Assembly: GCA_035517695.1 (NCBI GenBank)
Contig: DATIYI010000322.1
Coordinates: 1 to 64,000, forward strand
Length of the DNA stretch: 64,000 nt
Direction: 5' to 3'
Source: DATFVJ01 sp035517695
Lineage (GTDB): Bacteria > Actinomycetota > Actinomycetes > Streptosporangiales > Streptosporangiaceae
Of this stretch, positions 33,496-43,000 are shown in pieces. The notes beneath the pieces are model-generated. The model was not told the origin of the DNA, ran no database searches, and worked only from the letters and a program-made list of their open reading frames with translations. Both the position numbers and the translations under genes were made by a program. The stretch's first letter is position 1; each line of letters opens with the position of its first letter.

Positions 33496-34851
33496 TCAGG
33501 GAATCCCCCGCGCGCCGAGCAATCCAAGCGGGCTGGGCGCGCCGAAGTCGATGTGCAGCACGGCGTGGCCTCCAGTACCCACCACCCGGGCAAGCAGGGG
33601 CCGATAGGGGGGCAGCTGGGCTTGCAGGAACGAGAGATCCAACGGAAGCTCTGTTGCGCCGATGTTGCTTGCTGCGGCGATGTCTGCGGAGCGCAGCGGG
33701 ATGCCGCGGCTTGCGCCTGGGGCCGCGCCACCGAACCCAAGTAGCTGCATGGGATTCCTGGCGGCGAGCGCCGCCAGGGTGATGAGGAGCCTGGAGTCAA
33801 CCTGGCCCGCGGTGAGTTCCCGCGCGACCGCAGCGGGCATGGTGATTCGCGCACTGTCGGCCAATTGCGCCCCGGCGTTCTGCCGCGCGGCCTGGTCGGA
33901 ATGGACGGCGGCCAGGTAGGCCGCCGTGCCGTCCGGCGCTACCGCCCGGACGTCGATCCGTGCCTTCCCCGCGCCGAAGCTTGCCATCACCGTCGGCGCG
34001 TACACGCTCGCCAAACGGCTACCGAATTGGCTGCGCACCGCCGCGGTCGCGACCACCACGTCGGAGCCGAGCGGATCGGACGCCGACGGCTGCAACGTGA
34101 GCAGGTTCTGCGCGGCGACACCCTCCGTCTGGAGCGCGTTGCACATATCGGGGTCGCAGGCCACGATCGCGTCCTGGCTCACCTGCCTGGCGACCCACAC
34201 CGCGGTCTGCCTGCGCACTGCCGCTATCGCGAATAGTCCGCTGGTGCCCTGGCCTGCTGACTCGCCTGTCCCGTTGTGCGTCGATCTAGCCTGGACCGGA
34301 TTAGTCTGAACCCGACCGGACAGGCCCACGAAGAGCGCGCTCACGACCACGATGGCGATGGCGATGGCGATCACGGCGAACATGCCCGGGCCGTGTCCGG
34401 GCCTGCGCACGTGGCGCCGCATCCACAGCCGAGCGGTCGTGCCTATGACCCGTGCCCATGATGGCTCGGGCCTGCGCGGCCGTGGTCTCGGCACAGCTTC
34501 GTGCCCCGGACCCGCGGATTCGTGCCCGGGACCCCCGGCTTGCTGTCCGGGACCCGCGGATTCGTGCCCGGGACCCCCGGCTTGCTGTCCGGGACCCGCG
34601 GATTCGTGCCCGGGACCCCCGGCTTGGTGTCCGGGGGGACCTTCGGATTGCTGCCTTCCGGTCTCGCCGGGCGGGGCTGCGGTAGCTTCGCAGTGAAGGT
34701 CAGCTGGCACTGTCTGTGACTCTGCCTGGCCAGAATCCGGCTCGCCGAGATTGCGGCCAGCCATGCGAAGTAACCCAGCCACCGTCGACACCGGAAGCTG
34801 ATCTCTCAGCGCCTGCTGGCGTCCCAGCACGCGGTTGCCGTCCTCGCCCAT
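33496..34851 (-). CDS. Single-pass membrane protein of unknown function
   Basis: 451 residues from ATG 34851 (MGEDGNRVLGRQQALRDQL); the frame is open to 34932. The N-terminal cytoplasmic part contains a 14-residue repeat (PGHESAGPGQQAGG) in about three copies. A membrane helix lies near residue 160 (FAVIAIAIAIVVVSALFVGL). The extracytoplasmic domain of about 270 residues has AAVRRQTAVWVARQVSQDAIVACDPDMCNALQTEG and LGSDVVVATAAVRSQFGSRLASVYAPTVMASFG. I know it only as an actinobacterial family without assigned function. Two cysteines lie close together (CDPDMC), possibly a disulfide. Confidence 0.7.
   Translation of the reverse strand: MGEDGNRVLGRQQALRDQLPVSTVAGLLRMAGRNLGEPDSGQAESQTVPADLHCEATAAPPGETGRQQSEGPPGHQAGGPGHESAGPGQQAGGPGHESAGPGQQAGGPGHESAGPGHEAVPRPRPRRPEPSWARVIGTTARLWMRRHVRRPGHGPGMFAVIAIAIAIVVVSALFVGLSGRVQTNPVQARSTHNGTGESAGQGTSGLFAIAAVRRQTAVWVARQVSQDAIVACDPDMCNALQTEGVAAQNLLTLQPSASDPLGSDVVVATAAVRSQFGSRLASVYAPTVMASFGAGKARIDVRAVAPDGTAAYLAAVHSDQAARQNAGAQLADSARITMPAAVARELTAGQVDSRLLITLAALAARNPMQLLGFGGAAPGASRGIPLRSADIAAASNIGATELPLDLSFLQAQLPPYRPLLARVVGTGGHAVLHIDFGAPSPLGLLGARGIP
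34495..34640 (-). repeat. 42 bp in-frame repeats
   Basis: About three and a half copies of a 42-base unit (containing gcggattcgtgcccgggacc and ccggcttgctgtccggg) encode the PGHESAGPGQQAGG repeats of the membrane protein at 33496. Confidence 0.88.
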
Positions 34852-35110
34852 CCGAACGTACCCCCCAGAGGCGCGCCGACAGAGCGGACCGGCCCCTGAC
34901 AGTAGATGAGCACACGTTGGCGTGGTTTTCAACCAAAATGACCAATTGCCGCTAATCGATCATACTTTGACCGGCTAATCCGAGTGATGGTCACGATAGA
35001 AGATTGCCGCACGGAGGAAAACTACCCGGTCATACGGCGTTTCCCGCGCGGCGATCCGCCGCCACCTCGGCCGCCGCCGACCCGCCTCGGCAGGCCTACA
35101 ACGCCGCGAT

Positions 35111-35725
35111 TCAGTCCTGCCCGCCGCGGGATCTGCTGTCGCCGCGCAAATCGCCGCGCACGTCGCCGCGCAGTGACTCGTGCAGCGCGCTGACATTCCC
35201 TGCGAGACCGCGGGCCAGCGCGATGAGCACGCCGAGCACGGTGCCGGCGAAGAGCCAGGGCGCGACGTTGCCCAGCGTCACCAGGGCGCCGCCGGCAACC
35301 GAGAGGACGCCTCCGGTCGCCGTGGCGGCTTGCACGCACACCACGGCGGCCCCGAGCAGCATCGGCGGCGTAACCACCACCGGCAGCAGTTGACTGGGCC
35401 GCACCGCCAATGAGGCGAAGACGCAAGCCGCTACGTACGAGATCCCGGTGAGCGCACCGACGTGCCACGCGCTGGCGGTGAATGCGCCCGTGAACGATAG
35501 TGCGAAGACGGCGAGCACGCCGCCGCGCCCGGTCAGCCGCAACGGCGCCGCGGCGAGGATGCCCGTGCGTCGAGCCGACACGGATGGCACATCTGGGGTA
35601 CCGGGCAAGGAGGGTACAACTGGGTCAGACCGCTCAGCTAGCACAGCTGGCATGACAGTTGGCTGAGATGGGTCCGATGGTGCCCCGGCGCTCTGCCGCG
35701 GCGGCCTGGGCTGGCTCGTTGTCAC
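35111..35725 (-). CDS. DUF6542-type membrane protein
   Basis: 204 residues from GTG 35725, preceded by GAGGAAAG. The frame is open to 35788, but the Shine-Dalgarno decides for the inner GTG. A disordered Pro/Ser-rich N terminus of about 60 residues precedes four hydrophobic helices (AVFALSFTGAFTASAW, ISYVAACVFASLAV, LLPVVVTPPMLLGAAVVCV, PWLFAGTVLGVLIAL). An acidic/basic tail, LRGDVRGDLRGDSRSRGGQD, follows. The position between ispH and ychF matches Rv1111c. Function is unknown. Confidence 0.75.
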   Translation of the reverse strand: MTTSQPRPPRQSAGAPSDPSQPTVMPAVLAERSDPVVPSLPGTPDVPSVSARRTGILAAAPLRLTGRGGVLAVFALSFTGAFTASAWHVGALTGISYVAACVFASLAVRPSQLLPVVVTPPMLLGAAVVCVQAATATGGVLSVAGGALVTLGNVAPWLFAGTVLGVLIALARGLAGNVSALHESLRGDVRGDLRGDSRSRGGQD

Positions 35726-35893
35726 CGTCTTTCCTCGAAGCGCGCTGATCGTGCCGTTCCAGGATTCCGGCATTCGGATCGCGGGCACCTCTTTCCTCCC
35801 CCATTGTCATCATGCCCCGGATGCCGCTTTGGATGCCGACCCTGATGTCACCGCGGATGTCACCGCGGCAGGGACTTCCGCCGTATGCCGCTT

Positions 35894-37228
35894 TCACCCG
35901 GCAGCACCTGCCCGCCGGGATGAGGCGAGTACCTTTGGTGCCTCCGTGACGAGTTCCGGGCCTGATTCCGTGACGAGTTCGGGCGCCGAGATCGCCCGCG
36001 TGGTTTCCTCGACCGGCTGAGGCGGCTCGAGCTGCGCCTCCACCAGGCCGAGCTGGTTCAGCTTGCGAGCGCTCACGAGTACCCGGCTTTCGAGCGAGCC
36101 GACGGCCTGGTTGTAGGTGGAGACCGCGTTGGTCAGCGCCCTGCCGAGCCGGTCGACGTGCCTACCCATGCCGCCGATGCGCTCGTAGAGCTCCCTTCCC
36201 AGGTCGAACACGGTGCGGGCGTTCTCCGAGAGCGCGGCCTGCTGCCAGGCGTAGTGGGCCGTGCGCAGCATCGTCACCAGCGTGGTCGGCGTCGCGATGT
36301 GCACTCTCTTGGCCATCGCGTATTCAAGCAGGCCGGGATCGCGTTCGAGCGCGGGAGCGAGAAACGCCTCACCGGGGATGAAGAGCACGACGAACTCAGG
36401 CGCTGGGCTGACGGAGGCCCAATACGCCTTGGCCGCGAGCCTGTCCACGTGCTCCTTGAGATGGCGCGCGTGCGCGGCGAGCCGCCCGTCCCGCACGCCG
36501 GGGTCCCTGGCCTCAGCCGCCTCCAGGTACGCGGCGAGCGAGACCTTGGAGTCCACGACGATGTTCTTGCCGCCAGCGAGGCGGATGACGAGGTCAGGTC
36601 GCTGCGTCCCATCCGCGGTCGTGACGCCGACCTGCTCGTCGAAGTCACATCGGGCGGACATGCCGGCCAGCTCCACTACCCGGCGCAGCTGCATCTCGCC
36701 CCAGCGTCCCCGCGCCTCAGGTCGGCGCAGCGCGGTCACCAGTGCCTGGGTCTGCTCGCGCAACTGGTCAGAACTTGCCCGGGCGAATTCGACATGCTTG
36801 GCAAGCTCGGCGTGCGAGGCGCGGCGTGCCGCGTCAGATTCGCGCAGCTGCGTCTCGACCCTGGCGAGGGTTTCCTTCAGCGGGCCCACCAGGTGCTCGA
36901 CGGCGGCTCTCCTGCTGTCGAGTTCACTTGTCGCCTTGACGCCAAATGCCTGCATCCGGACTTCGGCCAGGTCGAGGAACTGCCGGCTGTTGGCGTCAAG
37001 CGCCTCGCAGGAAAGCGCGCGTATGCGCTCGGCAAGCTGGCCCTCGACAAGCTGGGCCTTCTCCTGTGCGGCGCGCTCGACCAGGCTTGTTTTCTCCTGC
37101 GCGGCCCGCAACTGGGCGCACAGGCTGGCTATTTCGGCGGCCTGCCGGGCGCGCGCGATCAGGAAGCCGACCGCCGCTCCGACGAGGGCGCCGAGCGCGA
37201 GGCAGGCAAACAGCGAGATCGCGTCCAT
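35894..37228 (-). CDS. rmuC: DNA recombination protein RmuC
   Basis: 444 residues from ATG 37228. One N-terminal membrane helix (ISLFACLALGALVGAAVGFLI) is followed by a long coiled coil (about residues 25-170). The RmuC nuclease-like domain follows, with GRWGEMQLRRVVELAGM, RPDLVIRLAGGKNIVVDSKVSL, PEFVVLFIPGEAFLAPAL and ATPTTLVTMLRTAHYAWQQ. The DxK in VDSKVSL is the PD-(D/E)XK-like site. It limits inversions at short inverted repeats, which is of interest in a window so rich in repeats. It is divergent from ychF. Confidence 0.9.
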   Translation of the reverse strand: MDAISLFACLALGALVGAAVGFLIARARQAAEIASLCAQLRAAQEKTSLVERAAQEKAQLVEGQLAERIRALSCEALDANSRQFLDLAEVRMQAFGVKATSELDSRRAAVEHLVGPLKETLARVETQLRESDAARRASHAELAKHVEFARASSDQLREQTQALVTALRRPEARGRWGEMQLRRVVELAGMSARCDFDEQVGVTTADGTQRPDLVIRLAGGKNIVVDSKVSLAAYLEAAEARDPGVRDGRLAAHARHLKEHVDRLAAKAYWASVSPAPEFVVLFIPGEAFLAPALERDPGLLEYAMAKRVHIATPTTLVTMLRTAHYAWQQAALSENARTVFDLGRELYERIGGMGRHVDRLGRALTNAVSTYNQAVGSLESRVLVSARKLNQLGLVEAQLEPPQPVEETTRAISAPELVTESGPELVTEAPKVLASSRRAGAAG

Positions 37229-37327
37229 GCCTCGCAATGGTGGCAGCCCGCACCGACAGGGCGTGGCTTGACACGCCAGGCCGGCGCGGATTCGTCTAGC
37301 GCGCTAACCATTCGTAGACTCCCGCGA

Positions 37328-38419
37328 GTGAGCTTGTCGATCGGAATCACCGGCCTGCCAAACGTGGGCAAATCGACCCTTTTCAATGCGTTGACCAGGG
37401 CGGGGGCGCTCGCCTCCAACTACCCCTTCGCGACCATCGAGCCGAATGTCGGGGTCGTGGGGGTGCCTGATTCCCGGCTCGCCGAGCTCGCACGTTTGTA
37501 CAACTCGGCGCGGATCATGCCCGCCACCGTGCGTTTTGTTGACATCGCGGGGCTGGTCCGTGGCGCGTCGAAAGGCCAGGGCCTGGGCAATCAGTTTCTC
37601 GCGCACATCCGTGAAACCGACGCGATTTGCCAGGTGGTCCGCGTCTTCACCGGCGCGGATGTCACCCACGTGGATGGTGAGATCAGCCCAGAACGCGACG
37701 TCGAGACGGTCAACACCGAGCTGATCCTCGCCGACCTCCAGACGCTGGAAAAGGCGCTTCCCCGTATCGCCAAAGAAGCGAGAACCCATAAAGATCCGCA
37801 ACGGCTGCGCGTGGCGGAGGCCTCGGCCCGTGCTGCGGAGATGCTTGATGCCGGCCGACCGCTGCACGCCGAGTCGGTAGCGGGCCGGGTCTGGCTCGCC
37901 GACCTCGCTGACCTTCATCTGCTCACCGCCAAGCCGTTTGTTTACGTGTTCAACCTCGACGACACCGAGCTTGCCGACAATGGTCTGCGACAGCGCCTGT
38001 CAGGTCTCGTCGCGCCGTCGCCTGCCATATTTCTGGATGCGCGGACGGAAGCCGAGCTCACCGAGCTTCCCGACGAGGACGCGGCCGAACTGCTCGCCGA
38101 GATCGGACAGGATGAGCCGGGGCTCGCGCAGCTAGCCCGTGCGGGCTTCGCCGCGCTCGGACTGCAAACCTTCCTTACCGCGGGACCGAAGGAGGCGCGA
38201 GCTTGGACGATCAAGGCAGGGGCGACGGCACCGGAGGCCGCTGGTGTGATCCACACCGACTTCCAGCGCGGATTCATAAAGGCCGAAGTTGTTTCGTATG
38301 ACGACCTGATGGCCTCGGGTTCGCTCGTGGCGGCGCGCTCCGCGGGCAAGGTGCGCGTCGAGGGTAAGGAGTATGTGATGCGAGATGGTGACGTCGTGGA
38401 GTTCCGGTTCAACGTTTGA
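37328..38419 (+). CDS. ychF: Redox-regulated ATPase/GTP-binding protein YchF
   Basis: 363 residues from GTG 37328. An Obg-family P-loop protein with GLPNVGKSTLFNALT (G1), NYPFATIEPNVGVV (G2), DIAGLVRGASKGQGLGNQFL (G3), a degenerate G4 (NLDD rather than NKxD, which explains ATP preference) and a C-terminal TGS domain. The TGS domain includes WTIKAGATAPEAAGVIHTDFQRGFIKAEVV and VMRDGDVVEFRFNV. It acts on ribosomes and in stress responses. It is the last gene of the conserved core block; the conjugation-like cluster begins 227 bases downstream. Confidence 0.94.
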   Translation: MSLSIGITGLPNVGKSTLFNALTRAGALASNYPFATIEPNVGVVGVPDSRLAELARLYNSARIMPATVRFVDIAGLVRGASKGQGLGNQFLAHIRETDAICQVVRVFTGADVTHVDGEISPERDVETVNTELILADLQTLEKALPRIAKEARTHKDPQRLRVAEASARAAEMLDAGRPLHAESVAGRVWLADLADLHLLTAKPFVYVFNLDDTELADNGLRQRLSGLVAPSPAIFLDARTEAELTELPDEDAAELLAEIGQDEPGLAQLARAGFAALGLQTFLTAGPKEARAWTIKAGATAPEAAGVIHTDFQRGFIKAEVVSYDDLMASGSLVAARSAGKVRVEGKEYVMRDGDVVEFRFNV

Positions 38420-38646
38420 GCTGTGATACTTCTGCCCAGAATTACCCTACGCAGTCACTAGAAACGAACCAGTGGCCTTGCCGCTAGCAGGGGGACGAGG
38501 GGACGGCTGGAAGAATGAGGGGTCGCTCGAGGATTGGGCGTCCACTACTGTGGGGTCTTATGCCTCACAATGGTCCAGGACCGGCACGATTGACATCGTG
38601 CCGTTGACGGCTGCGCCCGGGATCTATGGCACGACTCGGAGGTGCG

Positions 38647-39645
38647 ATGGCTCGCAAGTCGACCGTCGAACGCGGTCCGCAGTCGGCTGTCCACAGCGGC
38701 GGGTCTACCGCGACGGCCGCGCCTGATCGCCCGGCAGGGAAGGCTCCTGGCCGGCCGTCGGGCTGGCGTGGTGCGGGCGGCCGGTGGGGGGTATGGATTG
38801 GGCGTGCTATTGTATGGGCGGTATTGATCGTCGTCGCTTTCAATGGTGTGCGCGCGATCTTTGTACGGGCGGCCCAGGCGCCAGGCCCGGCGGGCACATC
38901 GGTACAGCAGCCGACCCCGGCGAGCCGTTTCCCCACAAGCTTGGCAGAGGCCTTTTCCCTGCAGTTCGGGCAGGTCTACCTGAATTTTGATCAGGCGCAC
39001 GCCTCGCAGCGAGCACAGCAGCTTGCGGCTTTCATCCCGTCGGGCGCCGGGCAGCAGCTTGGCTGGAACGGCGCCGGGCGCATGCAGCTAGCATCAGAAC
39101 AGGTCGCAGGCATAACCGTGCAAGACGCGGATAACGCCCTCGTGACGTTGCTCGTAACGGTAAATGGCCAGCTAATGCAGTTCTCCGTACCGATCTACGT
39201 GGCATCGGGCGGAATGGTCGTATCTGGCGAACCGGCGCTGCTCCCGCCGCCCGCCAAGGTCAACCCGCCGTCCCCGCCCTCAGGCGGCGGATCGGACCTG
39301 ACGACGCAGAACGAATTCGAGAACTTCCTTCCTTCGTTCCTGCAGGCGTATGCGGCAAGTGATACGGCCACACTCGGCCGGTACATCACAAAGGGTTTCT
39401 CCATCGCCGGGCTCGGCGGTGTGGTGAGCTATAACTCCATCCAGAATCTGACGATCCCGCAGGGGGGCTCGAAGCGGGACATTACCGTTACGGTTCGCTG
39501 GCAGCTTCCGAGCCAGGGGGGAACCGCGCCGGCCACGCTTGACGTGACCTACGAGATGACGTGGATATACCAGAGCGGCACTTGGTCCGTCGAAACCATT
39601 ACGGGCTCGACCCAGCAGGCGGGCCAGCAGGCGGCTCAGACGTGA
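38647..39645 (+). CDS. TcpC-like conjugal transfer protein (VirB8 fold)
   Basis: 332 residues from ATG 38647, with GGAGG at 38638. A disordered N terminus of about 45 residues precedes one membrane helix (WGVWIGRAIVWAVLIVVAFNGVRAI). Two NTF2-like domains then lie outside: about 85-195 (SLAEAFSLQFGQVYLNFDQAHASQRAQQL) and about 220-325 (FENFLPSFLQAYAASDTATLGRYI). This is the TcpC plan of Gram-positive conjugation systems, in which TcpC bridges the membrane and recruits other components. First gene of a seven-gene co-directional cluster. Confidence 0.82.
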   Translation: MARKSTVERGPQSAVHSGGSTATAAPDRPAGKAPGRPSGWRGAGGRWGVWIGRAIVWAVLIVVAFNGVRAIFVRAAQAPGPAGTSVQQPTPASRFPTSLAEAFSLQFGQVYLNFDQAHASQRAQQLAAFIPSGAGQQLGWNGAGRMQLASEQVAGITVQDADNALVTLLVTVNGQLMQFSVPIYVASGGMVVSGEPALLPPPAKVNPPSPPSGGGSDLTTQNEFENFLPSFLQAYAASDTATLGRYITKGFSIAGLGGVVSYNSIQNLTIPQGGSKRDITVTVRWQLPSQGGTAPATLDVTYEMTWIYQSGTWSVETITGSTQQAGQQAAQT

Positions 39646-39730
39646 TGTGCCGACGCGTGGCCGGGGACCGGATTATGGCCGGTACCTGCACGTCCCCGGA
39701 AATCTCACCTGTCACGGAAAGAGTAAATTG

Positions 39731-39994
39731 ATGTTGTTGTCCCAAATCGTCATGGTGCCTCCGCTGGCGGCAGCGCTCAACTCGCAGGGCCTCGTGACGT
39801 ACCTTCAGCAGCTATTTGGCCCGCTGTTCCTCGGGATCGTCGGGATCGTCGCGGTCTTCTTCCTGTTCACCAGGGAGATCACTAGGTTCGTTCAGTTCCT
39901 CGTCCTCGCGATAGGGATCGCCGTCATCTTCTATACGCCGAGCATCGTGCAGACACTCGCCACCGGCATAGCCAACGCACTCGGCGTCCACTAA
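39731..39994 (+). CDS. Small two-helix membrane protein of the conjugation-like cluster
   Basis: 87 residues from ATG 39731 (a TTG lies just before it), behind GGAAAGAG. Helices: LFLGIVGIVAVFFLFTREI and FVQFLVLAIGIAVIFYTPSIV. Size, two helices and position are like VirB2/TrbC-type pilins or the TcpD-type small subunits, but there is no sequence signature to choose between them. The same kind of small gene sits between TcpC and TcpE genes in related clusters. It should be a membrane subunit of the apparatus. Confidence 0.7.
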   Translation: MLLSQIVMVPPLAAALNSQGLVTYLQQLFGPLFLGIVGIVAVFFLFTREITRFVQFLVLAIGIAVIFYTPSIVQTLATGIANALGVH

Positions 39995-40027
39995 GGTCGC
40001 CCGCACCGGCGGAAGGAGAGCACCCGC

Positions 40028-43000
40028 GTGGATCTCCCCACGTACACGAACATCTGGCGCATTGAGAAGCGGCTCTACAAGATCTACGATTTTCGCCTGC
40101 CGGTTCCGCTGCCGATTGGCCAGATTGTGGTGTTCGTGGCCATCACAGTGCCGTATGTTGTGGCGCTCACGTTGGTCGGGCTGCCGTTCGACCACCGGCT
40201 GTTCTGGCTCTACATTCTGCCTCCGGGCGTTGCGACGTGGCTCGCCACCAGGCCGGTACTCGAGAACAAGCGGTTGCCCGAGTTGCTCACCTCGCAGGTC
40301 CGTTATTTGACCGAGCCGCGCATATGGTGTCGGCTGATTCCAGCTGAAGAGGCGGAACAGGTCCTGATTGTGGGGCGCGTCTGGCGCCGTGCGCAGCCTG
40401 CGCCTTTGACGTCGAAGCAGGGACGGCCGCAGCAGGGACGGCCGCAGCAGGGACGGCCGCAGCAGGGACAGCCCCAGCAGGGACAGCCCCAGCAGGGACG
40501 GCCCCAGCAGGGACGGCCCCAGCAGGGACGGCCGCGGCAGCGCAAGGTGGCTGCGGCGGCTGGTGCGGCGGCCCCCCCGGTTGCGGTGGCGGATAGTGGG
40601 GTCGAGGAGCGGCGGGAATCGCTGTGGCGATCGAGGCCCGCCCGCGGAGCGGTGCCGGTGGCCGCTCGTGCGGCAGCCACCGGCGCAGGAACCGCCCGTG
40701 CAGGAACCGCCCGTGCAGGAACCCCCCGTGCAGGAACCCCCCGACCGGGAGCCACTGGTTCGACAGGTACCCGTGGGGTCAGTGATGGAGCCGATGCTCG
40801 TGGAGCGGCCGCCCCTGGCGCCGGTGCGCGCCTGGCCGGTATGACCGTTAGCGGTACGACCGTTAGCGGTGGGCCCTCAGTGGCTGGCGAGGCAGGTGCG
40901 CGCGACGGGACAGGCGTGGCGTTGGGCGGTGCCCAAGCTAGCGCGGCGAGCAGAGCTGCTGGCGCCTCCGCAGGCAGTACATCAGGCAGTACATCAGGCA
41001 GTACATCAAGCAGTACATCAGGCAGTACATCAGGCAGCGCGCCGGTCGGGCCGGTGAGTGACCGCGCCGTTGCCGCCCAAGTGGCCAACGCGGCAGACCG
41101 TGCCGCAAGCGGTGCCGAAGGTAGTGCGCCGGTCGCACCAGTCGGTCACGGTTCCGTTGTGGGCCAGGCGGCCAAGGTCGAAGGTGGCACCGCGAGCGAT
41201 GCCGAAGGTAGCGCGTCGGTCGGGCCGGTCAGTTACGGTGCCGCAGATGGTGCCGCCAGCGACGCCGAAGGTAGCGCGTCGGTCCCGCCGGTCAGTCACA
41301 GTGCCAATGCCGGCCGGGCGGCCAGCGTCGCAGGCGGCACGGCTGGCAACGCCGCAAGCGCCGCGCCAAGCAGCGCTCCCGGTAATGCTGCAGGCGCCGC
41401 GGCGGGCAGCCCCGATGGCGGCGCGGTACTCAACGCGGCAGGCGGTGCCGACGGACGTACGCCAGCCAGTACTAGCAATGCCGGAGCGACCGGGGCAGGC
41501 GACGCGGACGGCAGCGCGGCAGGTCCGCCACGCAATCCGGCGGGCCGAGCTGCGGCCAGCCCGGCGGACAGCGCTCCAAGCGCTGTCGCGGGCACGCAGC
41601 CAGAACTGGCGGTGACCGGTCAGGCACGCGCACCGGCCGGAGGCGAATCGCCTACCGCAAGCGCGGACCCTGTGACGGGCGCCGCGGCCCGCACTGTCGT
41701 GGATCGCCCAGATGAGCGGGGACCCGATCAAAGCGGCGCTGCGCCGCGGTCCGGGGGTGTCGGACACGATCCGCTGCCGGAATGGGTGCGCGTAGCGCCC
41801 CGGCGGGGAGGTTCAGGATCGGTCCGCGGGGGTGCGCCCACTGGGTGCCCTCCGGCAGCAGCGCATCGATCTGGCAGTGGGCACCCGCCGGTGGCCGGGA
41901 CCGCAGCACCTGCGGCGCAGCCGCCCGCAGCACCTGCGGCGCAGCCGCCCGCAGCACAGATACCTGGGCCAGAGCCATCGCACCCTGGCCGCGGCACTCC
42001 GTTCGAAGTAGCCCACTCCGACCAGGCAGACGAAATAACTCACCCGCGCGCTGCGCTCGGCGACTGTGGCCGCCCAGGTGACGTCGACGGCCGCCGGCAG
42101 GCAGAAGTCTGGTTGGGGCAGGCGCAACAGCCACCTCACCCGGCGGATTCGCGCCAGCCCCCGCCACCTGCCCAGCCACCACCTGTGGCCGAGGTGCCAA
42201 TTTCTGCGGCGAGGCTACAAGCCAACAGGACGCAACAGCCACCCTACCCGGCGGATTCGCGCCAGCCCCCGCCACCTGCCCAGCCACCACTTGTGGCCGA
42301 GGTGCCAATTTCTGCGGCGAGGCTACAACCCAACAGGACGCAACAGCCACAGCAGCCACAGGGGCCACAGCGGCCGTCACCAATGGCTTCCCCACAGGTG
42401 TCGTCGCCCGCGGCACCAAACTCCGCGGCACCATCGCCCTCAGGACCATCGCCCTCAGGACCATCGCCCACGCCGCGACCGCCTTCGTCACAGCCCGACG
42501 GGCCACGGCCCACTGGGCCACCGCCTTCTGAGTCGCGGCCTTCTGGGTCGCGGCCTTCTGGGTCGCGGCCTTCTGGGTCGCGGCCTTCTGAGTCGCGGCC
42601 TTCTGGGTCGCGGCCTTTTTCGTCACGGCCCGCTGGGTCATGGCCTTCTGGGTCGCGGCCTGCTGGGTCAGGGCCTTCTGGGTCATGGCCTTCCGGTTCG
42701 TGGCCTTCTGGTTCAGGGCCTTCTGGTTCAGGGCCTTCTGAGTCGCGGCCTTCTGAGTCGCCATCCTCCCTGCCACCGTCCTCTACAGCGCCGCGCTCGG
42801 TGGAGCAGTCGCACGGGCCGGTGTCGGAGCCGCGACCGCCGCTGCCGAGGTCGGTTCGGCCTGCCACCGCACAGTCCGATACGCCGATGGAACAGGCCCT
42901 GCCGGAACAGTCGGGGTCGCAGGCTCGGGCTTCGCGCTCACAGTCGCCGTCGCCGCAGCCACGGTCACCGGCCCCCGGCTCGGCGCAGTCGCAGTCGCCG

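Noticed and set aside
36158..37327. Long N-terminal extension of YchF in the same frame
   Set aside because: The extension is antisense to rmuC. The GTG at 37328 lies directly before the Obg-type P-loop fold.
41652..42776. 374-residue minus-strand open frame rich in TQKAATQKA repeats
   Set aside because: It is the antisense of the 15-base repeats in the giant TcpE fusion gene. It has no family features, and the plus-strand frame carries recognisable domains on both sides.
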